Source: an uncultured Actinomyces sp. (GTDB lineage Bacteria > Actinomycetota > Actinomycetes > Actinomycetales > Actinomycetaceae). Taken from it: a DNA stretch of 20,689 bases. Numbering within the stretch: position 1 is the stretch's first letter; each line of letters begins with the position of its first letter. The stretch lies in assembly GCA_915063485.1 (NCBI GenBank), contig CAJZDJ010000028.1:1-20689 (forward strand). The letters run 5' to 3'. The notes under the pieces are model-generated. The model did no database searches. It was not told the DNA's origin and saw only the letters and a program-made list of their open reading frames with translations. The translations under genes and the position numbers were made by a program. Of the stretch, positions 1-7,676 are shown in pieces.

Positions 1-1497
1 GCTGGGCACAACGTCGTCGGCGTTTTCCATACTCAAATACTGCGTACCTGACGGAATTACGCTGTTGCCGGTAGGGCTACCGGCGGTAGCTGTAGCCACA
101 ATATTGAAACGTGCCCGCACCTGCGCATTAGCGGTTAGGTTCGTGGCCACAATCCCACCTTGGGAGTGGCCGTAAATGCATACCGGATCAGTGCTTTTAA
201 TACCGGCCTTAGTCATGGCGGCAACCACCAGCTGCGAGTAGTCGTCACTGGCGCCGGCATTAGCCTGCAAGTTAGTTAGTAGATCCTGAGGGTTCGACTT
301 GCCTGCAGTCCACTGTTGTGTGCCCGGCAAAATCACCTGGTAGGAGCAGGTTCCATCAGAATAGGTGGTTTTAATGATAGAAAAAGCTCCAGCTTGCGGA
401 TCAGAAGAATTTATGTGATCGCAGTAATTAATAGTGTCGGCCACCGAGCCGTCATATTTACTGACTAACGGCTTGAATTTGACCTGACTGGCCTGGCCTA
501 CCCCGGCAGTAGTTTTTGCTATACCTGCAAACACGGCAGCAGCTAGTTCAGCGCCCAAGCTAGAGCTAAAAGAGAAACTGAGCGGCCCCATAGCGGGGGA
601 GGGCATGTCCATGCGCAGGCCGTCGCTGATCAGGGTGAGTCGGTAATTCTTTTTCCCGCCAGCTAGATAAGCCAAGTAGTAGTTGGTGGCCTCAACATCG
701 CTAAGCTCTCTGGGGTCAACCCATTTACCACGCCAATAAATCTTATTGCCACCTGCAAGTCCATAGGTTAGCTGCGCCTTTGCTCCGGATAGGCAGAGCT
801 TAGCTTCAGGCCCCAAAAAAGCTCCAGCATAAACCATAGCTGCCTGCAGAAATACACCAAGACTGGGGCTAGCTTTATAAATAGTAATTAGAGCAGGTAC
901 TTCACTAATTAACCAGCCCCCATAGCCACTACGAACCAGCAATACCACTATCTGATAAATAGCTTTAGCGTCCTCTAAATCAATATCTATTCCCAACGCT
1001 TTAAGCTTTTTCTGCAGAGCTTGGGGGTTATCGAGGCCGTACTTATGCAGCTCGGCGCGCACGGCAGCCTCACTTAGAAAATTGTTCCTCCTATGCTTAG
1101 CCATAGAGACAGGATTGGCGCGCTTGAGTCCCTCTAATTTCCACGATGCCTGGGCTTTAATCTCGGCATTGGTGTAGAGGTTATAGCCCACCTGTAGGGC
1201 GTCAGCGTTAGTTTCACACTGACTGATGCAGGTTTTTAAAGCCTTGGTTGTGGCCGCATCCAGCTCAGGGGGCAGCCGCTTGGGCGGAGGCTGAGGAAAT
1301 AATGGCGGGGGCTGTAGCGGCATACGCGGTAGTTCCAGCACCCCAGGATTGGGCTCTGTGCGAGCCACCTTATAGGCATTGTTGGCTTGTTCCAGCAGTG
1401 AGTGGACTTTCATAACCTGCCGTTTAAGCCTCATCAGCACCTGCGGATCCACATGCAGATTCTTATCGGGCCCAGAAACGTAGACAATGTCGCCCAT
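1..1497 (-). CDS. WXG-linked protein with lipase-like alpha/beta-hydrolase domain (C-terminus outside window)
   Basis: I translated the reverse strand and found 499 codons open from ATG at 1497 to the window edge, with no stop, so the protein continues beyond position 1. The first ~170 residues are helical, with a proline-rich stretch near residues 60-85. Residues about 215-265 are hydrophobic. Near the visible end is the nucleophile elbow GHSQGG (Ser445), and about 50 residues later NADDVVP, which resembles the catalytic Asp segment of class 3 lipases (D495). A catalytic His would lie in the missing part. The start is 8 bases after the stop of the WXG-like gene, so the two are probably co-transcribed. 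There is no clear signal peptide. A long helical N-terminus followed by a hydrolase, with a small WXG partner, is the architecture of many type VII secretion substrates. Export and substrate are inference; the hydrolase fold is well supported. Confidence 0.8.
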   Translation of the reverse strand, partial: MGDIVYVSGPDKNLHVDPQVLMRLKRQVMKVHSLLEQANNAYKVARTEPNPGVLELPRMPLQPPPLFPQPPPKRLPPELDAATTKALKTCISQCETNADALQVGYNLYTNAEIKAQASWKLEGLKRANPVSMAKHRRNNFLSEAAVRAELHKYGLDNPQALQKKLKALGIDIDLEDAKAIYQIVVLLVRSGYGGWLISEVPALITIYKASPSLGVFLQAAMVYAGAFLGPEAKLCLSGAKAQLTYGLAGGNKIYWRGKWVDPRELSDVEATNYYLAYLAGGKKNYRLTLISDGLRMDMPSPAMGPLSFSFSSSLGAELAAAVFAGIAKTTAGVGQASQVKFKPLVSKYDGSVADTINYCDHINSSDPQAGAFSIIKTTYSDGTCSYQVILPGTQQWTAGKSNPQDLLTNLQANAGASDDYSQLVVAAMTKAGIKSTDPVCIYGHSQGGIVATNLTANAQVRARFNIVATATAGSPTGNSVIPSGTQYLSMENADDVVPS

Positions 1498-1505
1498 GAC
1501 TAGAC

Positions 1506-1694
1506 CTAGCTTGGGCTGCTTAGTGCCTGAATATCATTGTCGACGGCGCCGATCAGCACGTTTATGGCGGCGCTTAGTTGCGCTAAAGACTGACCAGCGG
1601 CTTGCGCCGCGCTCCCACGCCACTGGTTGGGAATGGCTGGCACCTGGCTTTTAGCGCTTAGGACCAGCTGCCTAACGTAATGCAAGTTACTCAT
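1506..1694 (-). CDS. WXG100-like small protein (ESAT-6-like helical hairpin)
   Basis: This 62-residue protein has a helix (about residues 4-18), a turn with the motif W25-R26-G27 followed by SAAQAAG, and a second helix (about 34-57). That is the helical-hairpin pattern of WXG100/ESAT-6-like proteins, although the usual length is ~100 residues, so this one is short. The ATG at 1694 is the only usable start, since an in-frame TAG lies four codons upstream. There is no Shine-Dalgarno sequence, but TAGCGT sits six bases before the ATG, which suits a leaderless message. It lies immediately upstream of the large hydrolase gene. In type VII systems such small proteins pair with or guide larger substrates; that role here is inferred from motif and neighbour. 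No EccC-type ATPase is in the window. Confidence 0.65.
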   Translation of the reverse strand: MSNLHYVRQLVLSAKSQVPAIPNQWRGSAAQAAGQSLAQLSAAINVLIGAVDNDIQALSSPS

Positions 1695-1877
1695 GGCTAA
1701 ACGCTAAGACGCCGAGTCAAGGCTTCGCCTTTGAGCTGTGGATAAGGCTGTTGGGGTAAAAAAGTTCCCCACCGGTGCATTAATTCGTGAGTAGAACTCG
1801 TAAAGGTAACTCGCACAAAGCGAGCGCAGTGGCGCCAGTATGGCTGTAGATGCAGTTTTAGGGAATCTGGCAGATTA

Positions 1878-3146
1878 CTACTGGCCCGAGCAGATTAGCC
1901 TCAGCAGCTCGTCGTCGTAGTCGGGGGAGAAGTCAAAACGCACCCCTTCAGCCATACGCTGCTTAACCAGTTGTCGGTACACAATCCGTATAGAACGCGG
2001 CAAAAGCTGATAACTCTCATGGCGGTGAATCAAAATCAGATCTGCCTCTTGGCTCAGCGCCCACACCAATAACACCAGTTCGCGCTCGCTAAAGGTACAT
2101 TCGTCAATAAATTTATTGGGTGGGGGTAAAAGAGTTTTACACGCTTGCAGCATCTGCTCGCGGTGGGGCGGCGGCTCAGTGAAACCACGCAGGCCATCAA
2201 GGGTTTCAAAGGTTTGCGCCACGGTCAGCTGCGGCCATAGCTGCGCCTCCTGGGTTAGGGCCACAGCCCCCGGCCCGGCCCAGCGCGGCCCGGTGATCTC
2301 CATGGCTTGGCGCAGGGCTGCCGAAGGGTTATTCCAGGCGGCACTTTTACGCAGCATATATAGGGCCACATAGGAGATGCCTTCAGCCATAAAGCCGTAA
2401 ATGACTACTGGCCAGGTGGGATCATCAGAAAAGAAACTGTACTGGTTAAGCCAGCCCAGCAGCATGTCAGGTTTGTGGTGCATGAGTGCAGCCAGCGGCC
2501 CAGACCACCACATCACGCAAATCCAAGTGCCGATAAGTGCGTTAACTATCTGCATCCAGCGGCGCGGCGCATGCGGCCAAATCACTGCCCACAGTAACGC
2601 GAGTGAAGAGGTCAGTGAACCCATCACCACCACGCCCACAGCCAGCCAACTGGCTTTTTGAAATTGCATGTGAGGTAGTGTGCCCAGCATTACGCCCGCA
2701 AACAGCACCCCGGAAATTAGCATTTGCGAAATTTCCATGGCGGTTTGGGCGGCGGCAGCTGAGGCGGTGGGGGTTAGAGCGTCGGTGCGCACCAGGGCGT
2801 CAGTGCCGTTGTCGTAGGCCACGCGCGTGTGCTGAGTAATGATTTTGCCGCCCCAATAGGCGCTGATCAGGCATAACGCTAGGGAGCAAAATGGCCCAAC
2901 CCGGAAGGGTAAAAGTGAGTGGTTGTTAATGCCCAGGGTTATGGCCAGTAAAAAAGTCAGCGTTAGTAGGACGGTGGCCCGCGCCGCCTCCAAACGCGCA
3001 ATTAAGCGAATTAGGTTGGCGATAGCCACAGTCTCACTGATGCGGGTGGCCACCTTAGGTGGCAGGTGCTCAAGCAGCGCCCGCGCAGAAGAAGGTATAG
3101 CTACAGCCACGCCTATATTTTGCCAAGCTGCTTTTAGGCCTAACAA
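1878..3146 (-). CDS. Six-helix membrane protein with degenerate ABC-ATPase-like C-terminal domain
   Basis: The 422-residue product has about six hydrophobic segments (roughly 56-73, 78-98, 141-158, 166-190, 199-222, 245-265) and then a soluble C-terminal half. That half reads like an ABC nucleotide-binding domain with its catalytic residues worn away. PSAALRQAM (274-282) sits where GKST-LLR would be. ALTQEAQLWPQLTVAQTFETL (296-316) matches a Q-loop region, with Q299 kept. FSERELVLLVWALSQEADLILIHRHES (352-378) follows the LSGGE...ALxxxPDLLLLDEPTS pattern, with Walker B Asp replaced by His374 and Glu by Arg375. The Walker A Gly/Lys residues are absent. The start is uncertain: TTG at 3146 or GTG at 3110, neither with a good ribosome site; the frame is closed upstream by TGA at 3177-3179. 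It may be a pseudo-ATPase transporter subunit. Function is unknown. It lies 183 bases upstream of the WXG-like gene on the same strand. Confidence 0.7.
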   Translation of the reverse strand: MLGLKAAWQNIGVAVAIPSSARALLEHLPPKVATRISETVAIANLIRLIARLEAARATVLLTLTFLLAITLGINNHSLLPFRVGPFCSLALCLISAYWGGKIITQHTRVAYDNGTDALVRTDALTPTASAAAAQTAMEISQMLISGVLFAGVMLGTLPHMQFQKASWLAVGVVVMGSLTSSLALLWAVIWPHAPRRWMQIVNALIGTWICVMWWSGPLAALMHHKPDMLLGWLNQYSFFSDDPTWPVVIYGFMAEGISYVALYMLRKSAAWNNPSAALRQAMEITGPRWAGPGAVALTQEAQLWPQLTVAQTFETLDGLRGFTEPPPHREQMLQACKTLLPPPNKFIDECTFSERELVLLVWALSQEADLILIHRHESYQLLPRSIRIVYRQLVKQRMAEGVRFDFSPDYDDELLRLICSGQ

Positions 3147-3420
3147 GCTTGTGCGCTTTTGGCGCGGTGCACGCGCTCAGCTAAGGGTGGGTTGTGCGTG
3201 CTTTGGTGTGGTTTGGGCTCGACGGCGCTGCCTCGCTTTATGGCCATGATGACGACGGCGCCGTCGCCCCAAGAAAAAAGCCACCGTCACCGCCACTCAA
3301 GAGCGAAACTGACGCAAAAGCTAACAAAAAAATCACATTATGTAACAATTTCGCGCAGTTAAGCTTACAATCACAACAACGATGTGCGCAGACCCGCACT
3401 AGCTCCCCTGAGCGCCATTG

Positions 3421-3426
3421 AAGGAG
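3421..3426 (+). promoter_or_regulatory. Shine-Dalgarno AAGGAG deciding the nanH start
   Basis: AAGGAG lies five bases before GTG at 3432. The longer in-frame reading from GTG at 3384 would place 16 extra non-hydrophobic residues before the signal peptide and has no ribosome site of its own, so the 3432 start is preferred. Confidence 0.75.
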
Positions 3427-3431
3427 TTCCC

Positions 3432-5699
3432 GTGTCCCCAAAGGGTGTCCACGCTAAAACCGCAGCCGCACTGGCTGCACTGACCTTATCGTTTACCGGT
3501 GTAGTTTTAACCCCTGGCGTAACTGCCACCGAGTCTGGCCAGGATTTCACCTCGCAAGCAGTTGCCAATGGCGATGACGGTAAATTCCCGGTTTACCGCA
3601 TCCCCTCAATCGTGCAGCTAAACAACGGTGATCTAGTAGTTTCCTATGACGGGCGCCCCAGCCTGATGGACGCCCCCAACCCCAACTCCATTTTGCAGCG
3701 CCGCTCCACCGACGGCGGGCGTACTTGGGGTGAACAAACCGTCATCCACGCGGGCGTTCCCGGCACCCAAAAGCAGGGCTATTCAGACCCCTCATATGTG
3801 TATGACGCGGAAAAGAATATTTTGTTCAACTTCCACGTCTACTCTAAGGATGCGGGTTTCTTCCAGTCCGTTGACTCTGACGACGACGCCGACCGCAACG
3901 TTATGAGCGCCGAGGTTTCCACCTCCACCGACAACGGCAAAACCTGGAGCCACCGCCTAATCACCAATGTGGTTAAGCCCAAGGGCATCACCGGCACCTT
4001 TGCCACCTCCGGTAACGGCATTCAAGTTAAGCACGGCAAATATGCTGGGCGCCTGGTGCAGCAATACATCGGCACTGACTCAGCCCACAACGGTTACGCC
4101 TACTCGGTTTACTCTGACGACCACGGCGCCACCTGGCATGCCGGTAACCGGATCGGCAACAGCTTCAACGAAAACAAGGTGGTTGAGTTAAGCGATGGCC
4201 GCCTCATGCTCAACTCACGCAGCTGGGGTGACGGGGTGGGGCGCCTGGTCGCTATTTCTGACGACGGCGGCGTCAACTGGAAGAACCAGTACCTAGACAC
4301 TGCCCTGGTAGACCCGGAAGTAAACGCCGGCATCACCCGCATGAACCCCCAGGCCACCAGCGGCAAGGCCGCCAAGGAGCTGCTGTTCACCAACGCCAAC
4401 AACAGCCCCTACAACTGGCAGATAGATGTTGACCGTAAAGGCCACTTGATCAACCGCATCACCGGTAACGTGCGCTACTCCTGCGACAACGGCGCCACCT
4501 GGCCCGTTAGCCGCGTCTACCACTACGGCCCGCACGCCTACTCCTCGGTGACCGCCCTCAAGGACGGCACTTTCGCCGTCGCCTATGAAACCAAAACCGA
4601 CAAGGAAATCCGCGTAGGCACCTTCGGGCGCGAGTGGCTAAAGCCGTTCTGCGCCAACTTCGCTCCCGCTAGCGTCAGCTTGGGGGCCGGGGAAAGTACC
4701 AGCGTAAGCGTCACTATCCGCAATGACGACGACGTCGCCCTACCGGCTGGGTCCATGCGCCTAACCGGCCTGCCCGAAAACGTCAGCAGCGAGCTGGTAG
4801 CCACCCCGGCGCTAAAGCCTGGCGAGTCTGCCACCGTAAACGTCAAGGTCACCGCCACCAAGGACATTGTGGCTGGCACCTACAATGTGGATGCCACCTT
4901 GGAGGCAGGCCAGTACACCCTGCGCGGCTCGGTGGAGCTCAAACTCGCCACCCCTGAGCTGATTGCACTGACCGTGGTCGGCGAGCGCAGCGACTACACC
5001 CGCGACATCGTAGCCAAGCCCTACCAGGCTGGCGAAAAGCTGCCCTTCCACTGGAGCATCGTCAACAACACCAGTGAGACCCTGTACATCGATAGCCTCA
5101 AGGGCCCCAAGGGCACCGAAATTGAATCTTGCATCGGCGGCATTGCGCCCGGCACGACCATGTGGTGCTCAACCAGCGGCTATGTGGTAAGCGAACAGGA
5201 AGCCAAGCAGGGCTACCTGGATGCCAAGCTGACGCTGACCTACACCCAGGGCGACAACCAGGTCACCTACCCGGTAACCCGCTTCGACCAGAACCTAGGT
5301 AAGCGCCGGATGCTGCCGGCCGTTCCCACCCCGCAGCCCACCGAGCAGCCCACGCAAAGCCCCACCCCGGCCCCGACGGCGTCGCCCACTGCCACGCCGA
5401 CCGCTGCGCCTACTGCTGTGCCCACCACTGCACCCAGCCCCACCGCCGCGCCTACGGCTAGCGCTGTGCCCAGCGCCAGCCCCATGCCTACCGGCAGGGC
5501 GGCGCTGAAGCCCTCACCGCTACCCTCCTCAAAGGGATCAGGGAAGGTAGCTTTTGCTGGTAACAGTGGCGGCTCGCGCCACGGCTCGCTGGCGGTTACC
5601 GGTGTGGCCGGAGGATTAGTGCTGGTAGCTGGGGGCCTGGTGGCTGCCGGTGGGGCGCTGCGCTCTGGCAAACTACGCGACTACCTGCACCGTCACTAA
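3432..5699 (+). CDS. nanH: Secreted LAxTG-anchored sialidase (neuraminidase, GH33)
   Basis: This 755-residue exo-sialidase would release terminal sialic acids from host glycans at the cell surface. Residue numbers count from the GTG at 3432. A signal peptide spans about 1-35. The catalytic beta-propeller carries the YRIP motif (Arg56), five Asp boxes (STDGGRTW 92-99, STDNGKTW 165-172, SDDHGATW 228-235, SDDGGVNW 276-283, SCDNGATW 350-357), probable acid/base Asp80, Glu252, Arg263 and Arg342 of the arginine triad, and Tyr370 in HAYSSV. Two beta-sandwich-like regions follow (about 405-505, a NEW3-like module, and 510-620, with Cys567 and Cys579). A Pro/Thr/Ala-rich wall-spanning stretch runs from about 630 to 690. 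The C-terminus has LAVTG (720-724), a hydrophobic helix and a basic tail: an LAxTG-type sorting signal typical of class E sortases. It is divergent from the upstream membrane-protein gene. The family call is very secure; the exact catalytic residue assignments are by pattern. Confidence 0.95.
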   Translation: MSPKGVHAKTAAALAALTLSFTGVVLTPGVTATESGQDFTSQAVANGDDGKFPVYRIPSIVQLNNGDLVVSYDGRPSLMDAPNPNSILQRRSTDGGRTWGEQTVIHAGVPGTQKQGYSDPSYVYDAEKNILFNFHVYSKDAGFFQSVDSDDDADRNVMSAEVSTSTDNGKTWSHRLITNVVKPKGITGTFATSGNGIQVKHGKYAGRLVQQYIGTDSAHNGYAYSVYSDDHGATWHAGNRIGNSFNENKVVELSDGRLMLNSRSWGDGVGRLVAISDDGGVNWKNQYLDTALVDPEVNAGITRMNPQATSGKAAKELLFTNANNSPYNWQIDVDRKGHLINRITGNVRYSCDNGATWPVSRVYHYGPHAYSSVTALKDGTFAVAYETKTDKEIRVGTFGREWLKPFCANFAPASVSLGAGESTSVSVTIRNDDDVALPAGSMRLTGLPENVSSELVATPALKPGESATVNVKVTATKDIVAGTYNVDATLEAGQYTLRGSVELKLATPELIALTVVGERSDYTRDIVAKPYQAGEKLPFHWSIVNNTSETLYIDSLKGPKGTEIESCIGGIAPGTTMWCSTSGYVVSEQEAKQGYLDAKLTLTYTQGDNQVTYPVTRFDQNLGKRRMLPAVPTPQPTEQPTQSPTPAPTASPTATPTAAPTAVPTTAPSPTAAPTASAVPSASPMPTGRAALKPSPLPSSKGSGKVAFAGNSGGSRHGSLAVTGVAGGLVLVAGGLVAAGGALRSGKLRDYLHRH

Positions 5700-5730
5700 A
5701 ACCGACGGCGCACCCGCGCCTAAGCCGCCA

Positions 5731-5770
5731 GCCCGGCGAAAAAGTGGCCTAAAACCACGTTAAACCGGGC
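5731..5770 (+). terminator. Possible terminator hairpin after nanH
   Basis: GCCCGG (5731-5736) pairs with CCGGGC (5765-5770), and an inner GTGG/CCAC stem lies between them. There is no clear T-run after the stem, so a true intrinsic terminator is only possible. It sits 31 bases past the nanH stop and before purB. Confidence 0.35.
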
Positions 5771-5809
5771 CTCTGGTGTTGGGGGCAGGTCAGCTGAGAC
5801 AATTAGCGC

Positions 5810-7273
5810 ATGAGTTGTGCTGAGACTGCTGACCTGCCCCTATCCCGTGTAAACCTAGCTGAGGTAGACCCGCCACTGGCTCTGGGGGTGTTGGACGGAC
5901 GCTACCGCGCCGCCGCCTCGCCGCTGGTAGACCACCTGTCTGAAGCTGCTTTGAACCGCGCTCGCGTGCATGTGGAAGTTGAATGGCTGATTTACCTCAC
6001 TGATAACGAGGTTTTGCCGGGCGCCCCTAAGTTCTCTGCCGCTGAGAAGCAGTACCTGCGCGGTATTGTTTCCAGCTTTGGCCGCGCCGAAATTGATGAA
6101 CTAGCTGAAATTGAGGCAGTCACCCGCCACGACGTGAAAGCTGTGGAGTACCTGCTCAAGCGTCGCCTAGATGCTGCCCCCCAGGTGCTGGGCCAAGACA
6201 CGGTGCTGCCCCAGGTGCACGAGATTGTGCACATTTTCTGCACCAGTGAAGACATCAACAACCTGGCCTACGCCCTAACCATCCGCTCAGCTATCAAGCA
6301 GGTGTGGCTGCCGGCAGCCCAGGGCCTGGTGGATGATCTTAGTGAAATGGCTCGCCAGTACAAGGCGGTGCCCATGCTGTGCCGCACCCACGGTCAGCCG
6401 GCCACCCCCTCCACGTTCGGTAAGGAACTGGCTGTGTTGGCTTGGCGCCTGAGCCGCCAGCTGCGCCGCATTGAGGGCACCGAATACCTGGGTAAGATCA
6501 ACGGCGCCACCGGCACCTACGGCGCTCACGTGGTTTCCGTGCCGGGAGCTGACTGGGAGGCTGTTTCACGCGGTTTCGTGGAGCACCTGGGCCTGATCTG
6601 GAACCCGCTAACCACCCAGATTGAATCCCACGACTGGCAGGCTGAGCTGTACAGCGACGTGGCCCGCTACAACCGTATTGCCCACAACCTGGCCACCGAC
6701 GTGTGGACCTACATTTCTTTGGGCTACTTCCACCAGCGTCTAAGCGCCCAGGGCTCTACCGGCTCCTCCACCATGCCGCACAAGGTCAACCCGATTCGTT
6801 TTGAAAACGGTGAAGCCAACTTTGAGATTTCCTGTGCGCTACTAGATTCCCTAGCGGCCACCCTGGTAACCAGCCGCCTACAGCGCGACCTGACTGACTC
6901 CACTACCCAGCGCAATGTGGGCGTGGCCCTGGGCCACTCGTTGCTGGCTATCTCTAATGTGCGCGGGGGGCTGGGCGGCCTGGATGTGGATGAGCGTCGC
7001 CTGGCTGAAGACCTAGACGCCACCTGGGAGGTGCTGGGTGAGCCGGTGCAGCAGGCTATGCGTGCAGCTGCCGTCGCTGGCGCCACCGGCATGGCTGACC
7101 CCTACGAGCGCCTCAAGGAGCTGACCCGTGGCAAGCGGGTTACCGGCCAGGCTATGCGCGACTTTATTGCTGAGCTGGGTATGCCTGGCGACGTCGAAGC
7201 TCGCCTGCTGGCGCTAACCCCGGGCACCTACGTGGGCTTGGCTGAAAGTTTGGTGCGCCACCTAGAGGATTAA
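5810..7273 (+). CDS. purB: Adenylosuccinate lyase
   Basis: PurB catalyses two fumarate-releasing steps: SAICAR to AICAR in purine synthesis, and adenylosuccinate to AMP. The 487-residue protein has the fumarase/aspartase superfamily signature GSSTMPHKVNP (318-328), with the flexible-loop catalytic serine at 319/320. It also has TRHDVK (105-110) and CRTHGQPATP (191-200), with the catalytic His194. The N-terminal pattern (LxxVDPP...GVLDGRY, then RVHVEVEWL) matches the E. coli-type PurB, slightly extended. The ATG at 5810 has no Shine-Dalgarno sequence; GACAAT at 5798-5803 lies six bases before it, so a leaderless transcript is possible. It stands alone between the sialidase and the copper operon. 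Confidence 0.96.
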   Translation: MSCAETADLPLSRVNLAEVDPPLALGVLDGRYRAAASPLVDHLSEAALNRARVHVEVEWLIYLTDNEVLPGAPKFSAAEKQYLRGIVSSFGRAEIDELAEIEAVTRHDVKAVEYLLKRRLDAAPQVLGQDTVLPQVHEIVHIFCTSEDINNLAYALTIRSAIKQVWLPAAQGLVDDLSEMARQYKAVPMLCRTHGQPATPSTFGKELAVLAWRLSRQLRRIEGTEYLGKINGATGTYGAHVVSVPGADWEAVSRGFVEHLGLIWNPLTTQIESHDWQAELYSDVARYNRIAHNLATDVWTYISLGYFHQRLSAQGSTGSSTMPHKVNPIRFENGEANFEISCALLDSLAATLVTSRLQRDLTDSTTQRNVGVALGHSLLAISNVRGGLGGLDVDERRLAEDLDATWEVLGEPVQQAMRAAAVAGATGMADPYERLKELTRGKRVTGQAMRDFIAELGMPGDVEARLLALTPGTYVGLAESLVRHLED

Positions 7274-7302
7274 CTAGGAATAATTCGGGGCATATCCCGG
7301 TT

Positions 7303-7357
7303 GGGCTAGTCGTGCTTGGGGGGACAGTTTTAAAGCTGTCTCCTGGCCGGCTAGCCC
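7303..7357 (+). terminator. Nested hairpin between purB and copZ (terminator or leader structure)
   Basis: The outer stem is GGGCTAG (7303-7309) with CTAGCCC (7351-7357). An inner stem GGGGACAG with CTGTCTCC (one mismatch) has the loop TTTTAAAG. The AT-rich ATATTTATAG follows. A smaller inverted repeat, CGGG-GCATAT-CCCG, lies just upstream (about 7286-7300). The position fits a purB terminator, but the element also lies in the region that would hold copper-operon control sites. Confidence 0.45.
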
Positions 7358-7415
7358 ATATTTATAGCTGCCAGCTGCGTTGTGGCTGGTTAGGCAACAC
7401 ATTTAGGAGAAGAAA

Positions 7416-7664
7416 ATGGCTGAAAACATCGACCGCACCACCGTCCTCAAGGTTTCGGGCCTGACCTGCTCTAACTGCGTGCGTCACGTGAGTGAAGAGC
7501 TAGAAGAGGTTGAGGGTGTCAAGAACGTTTCAGTAATCCTGAACAAGGGTGGCGTCTCTGACGTAATGGTGGTTTCTGACGTGCACCTAGACGACCAGGC
7601 CCTGGCCGACGCCGTCGACGAAGCCGGCAACTACACCCTGGAAGCCATCGAGCGCGACGAGTAA
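7416..7664 (+). CDS. copZ: Copper chaperone, heavy-metal-associated domain
   Basis: This 82-residue protein is a single HMA (ferredoxin-like) domain with the metal site GLTCSNC (Cys19 and Cys22, CxxC), followed by the usual VxxVSEELEEVEGVxxVSV pattern and a C-terminal acidic tail. CopZ proteins bind Cu(I) in the cytosol and pass it to CopA. A good Shine-Dalgarno (AGGAGA, 7405-7410) precedes the ATG by five bases. The stop is 12 bases before the copA start, so the pair forms an operon. A variable V-SDVMVVSDVHLDD stretch replaces the usual short loop before the last helix. No CsoR or CueR gene is visible nearby. Confidence 0.92.
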   Translation: MAENIDRTTVLKVSGLTCSNCVRHVSEELEEVEGVKNVSVILNKGGVSDVMVVSDVHLDDQALADAVDEAGNYTLEAIERDE

Positions 7665-7676
7665 GGCGGCGCCTTA

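Noticed and set aside
1..1700. Recent horizontal transfer of the WXG/hydrolase block
   Set aside because: The region seems somewhat AT-richer, but there is no integrase, tRNA target or flanking repeat to support transfer, and the composition was not computed.
3384..3431. Upstream GTG start extending nanH by 16 residues
   Set aside because: It has no ribosome site and would put a polar stretch before the signal peptide; the GTG at 3432 has AAGGAG at five bases.
3159..3431. Small plus-strand frames before nanH
   Set aside because: Arg-rich or unstructured products without ribosome sites in a divergent promoter gap.
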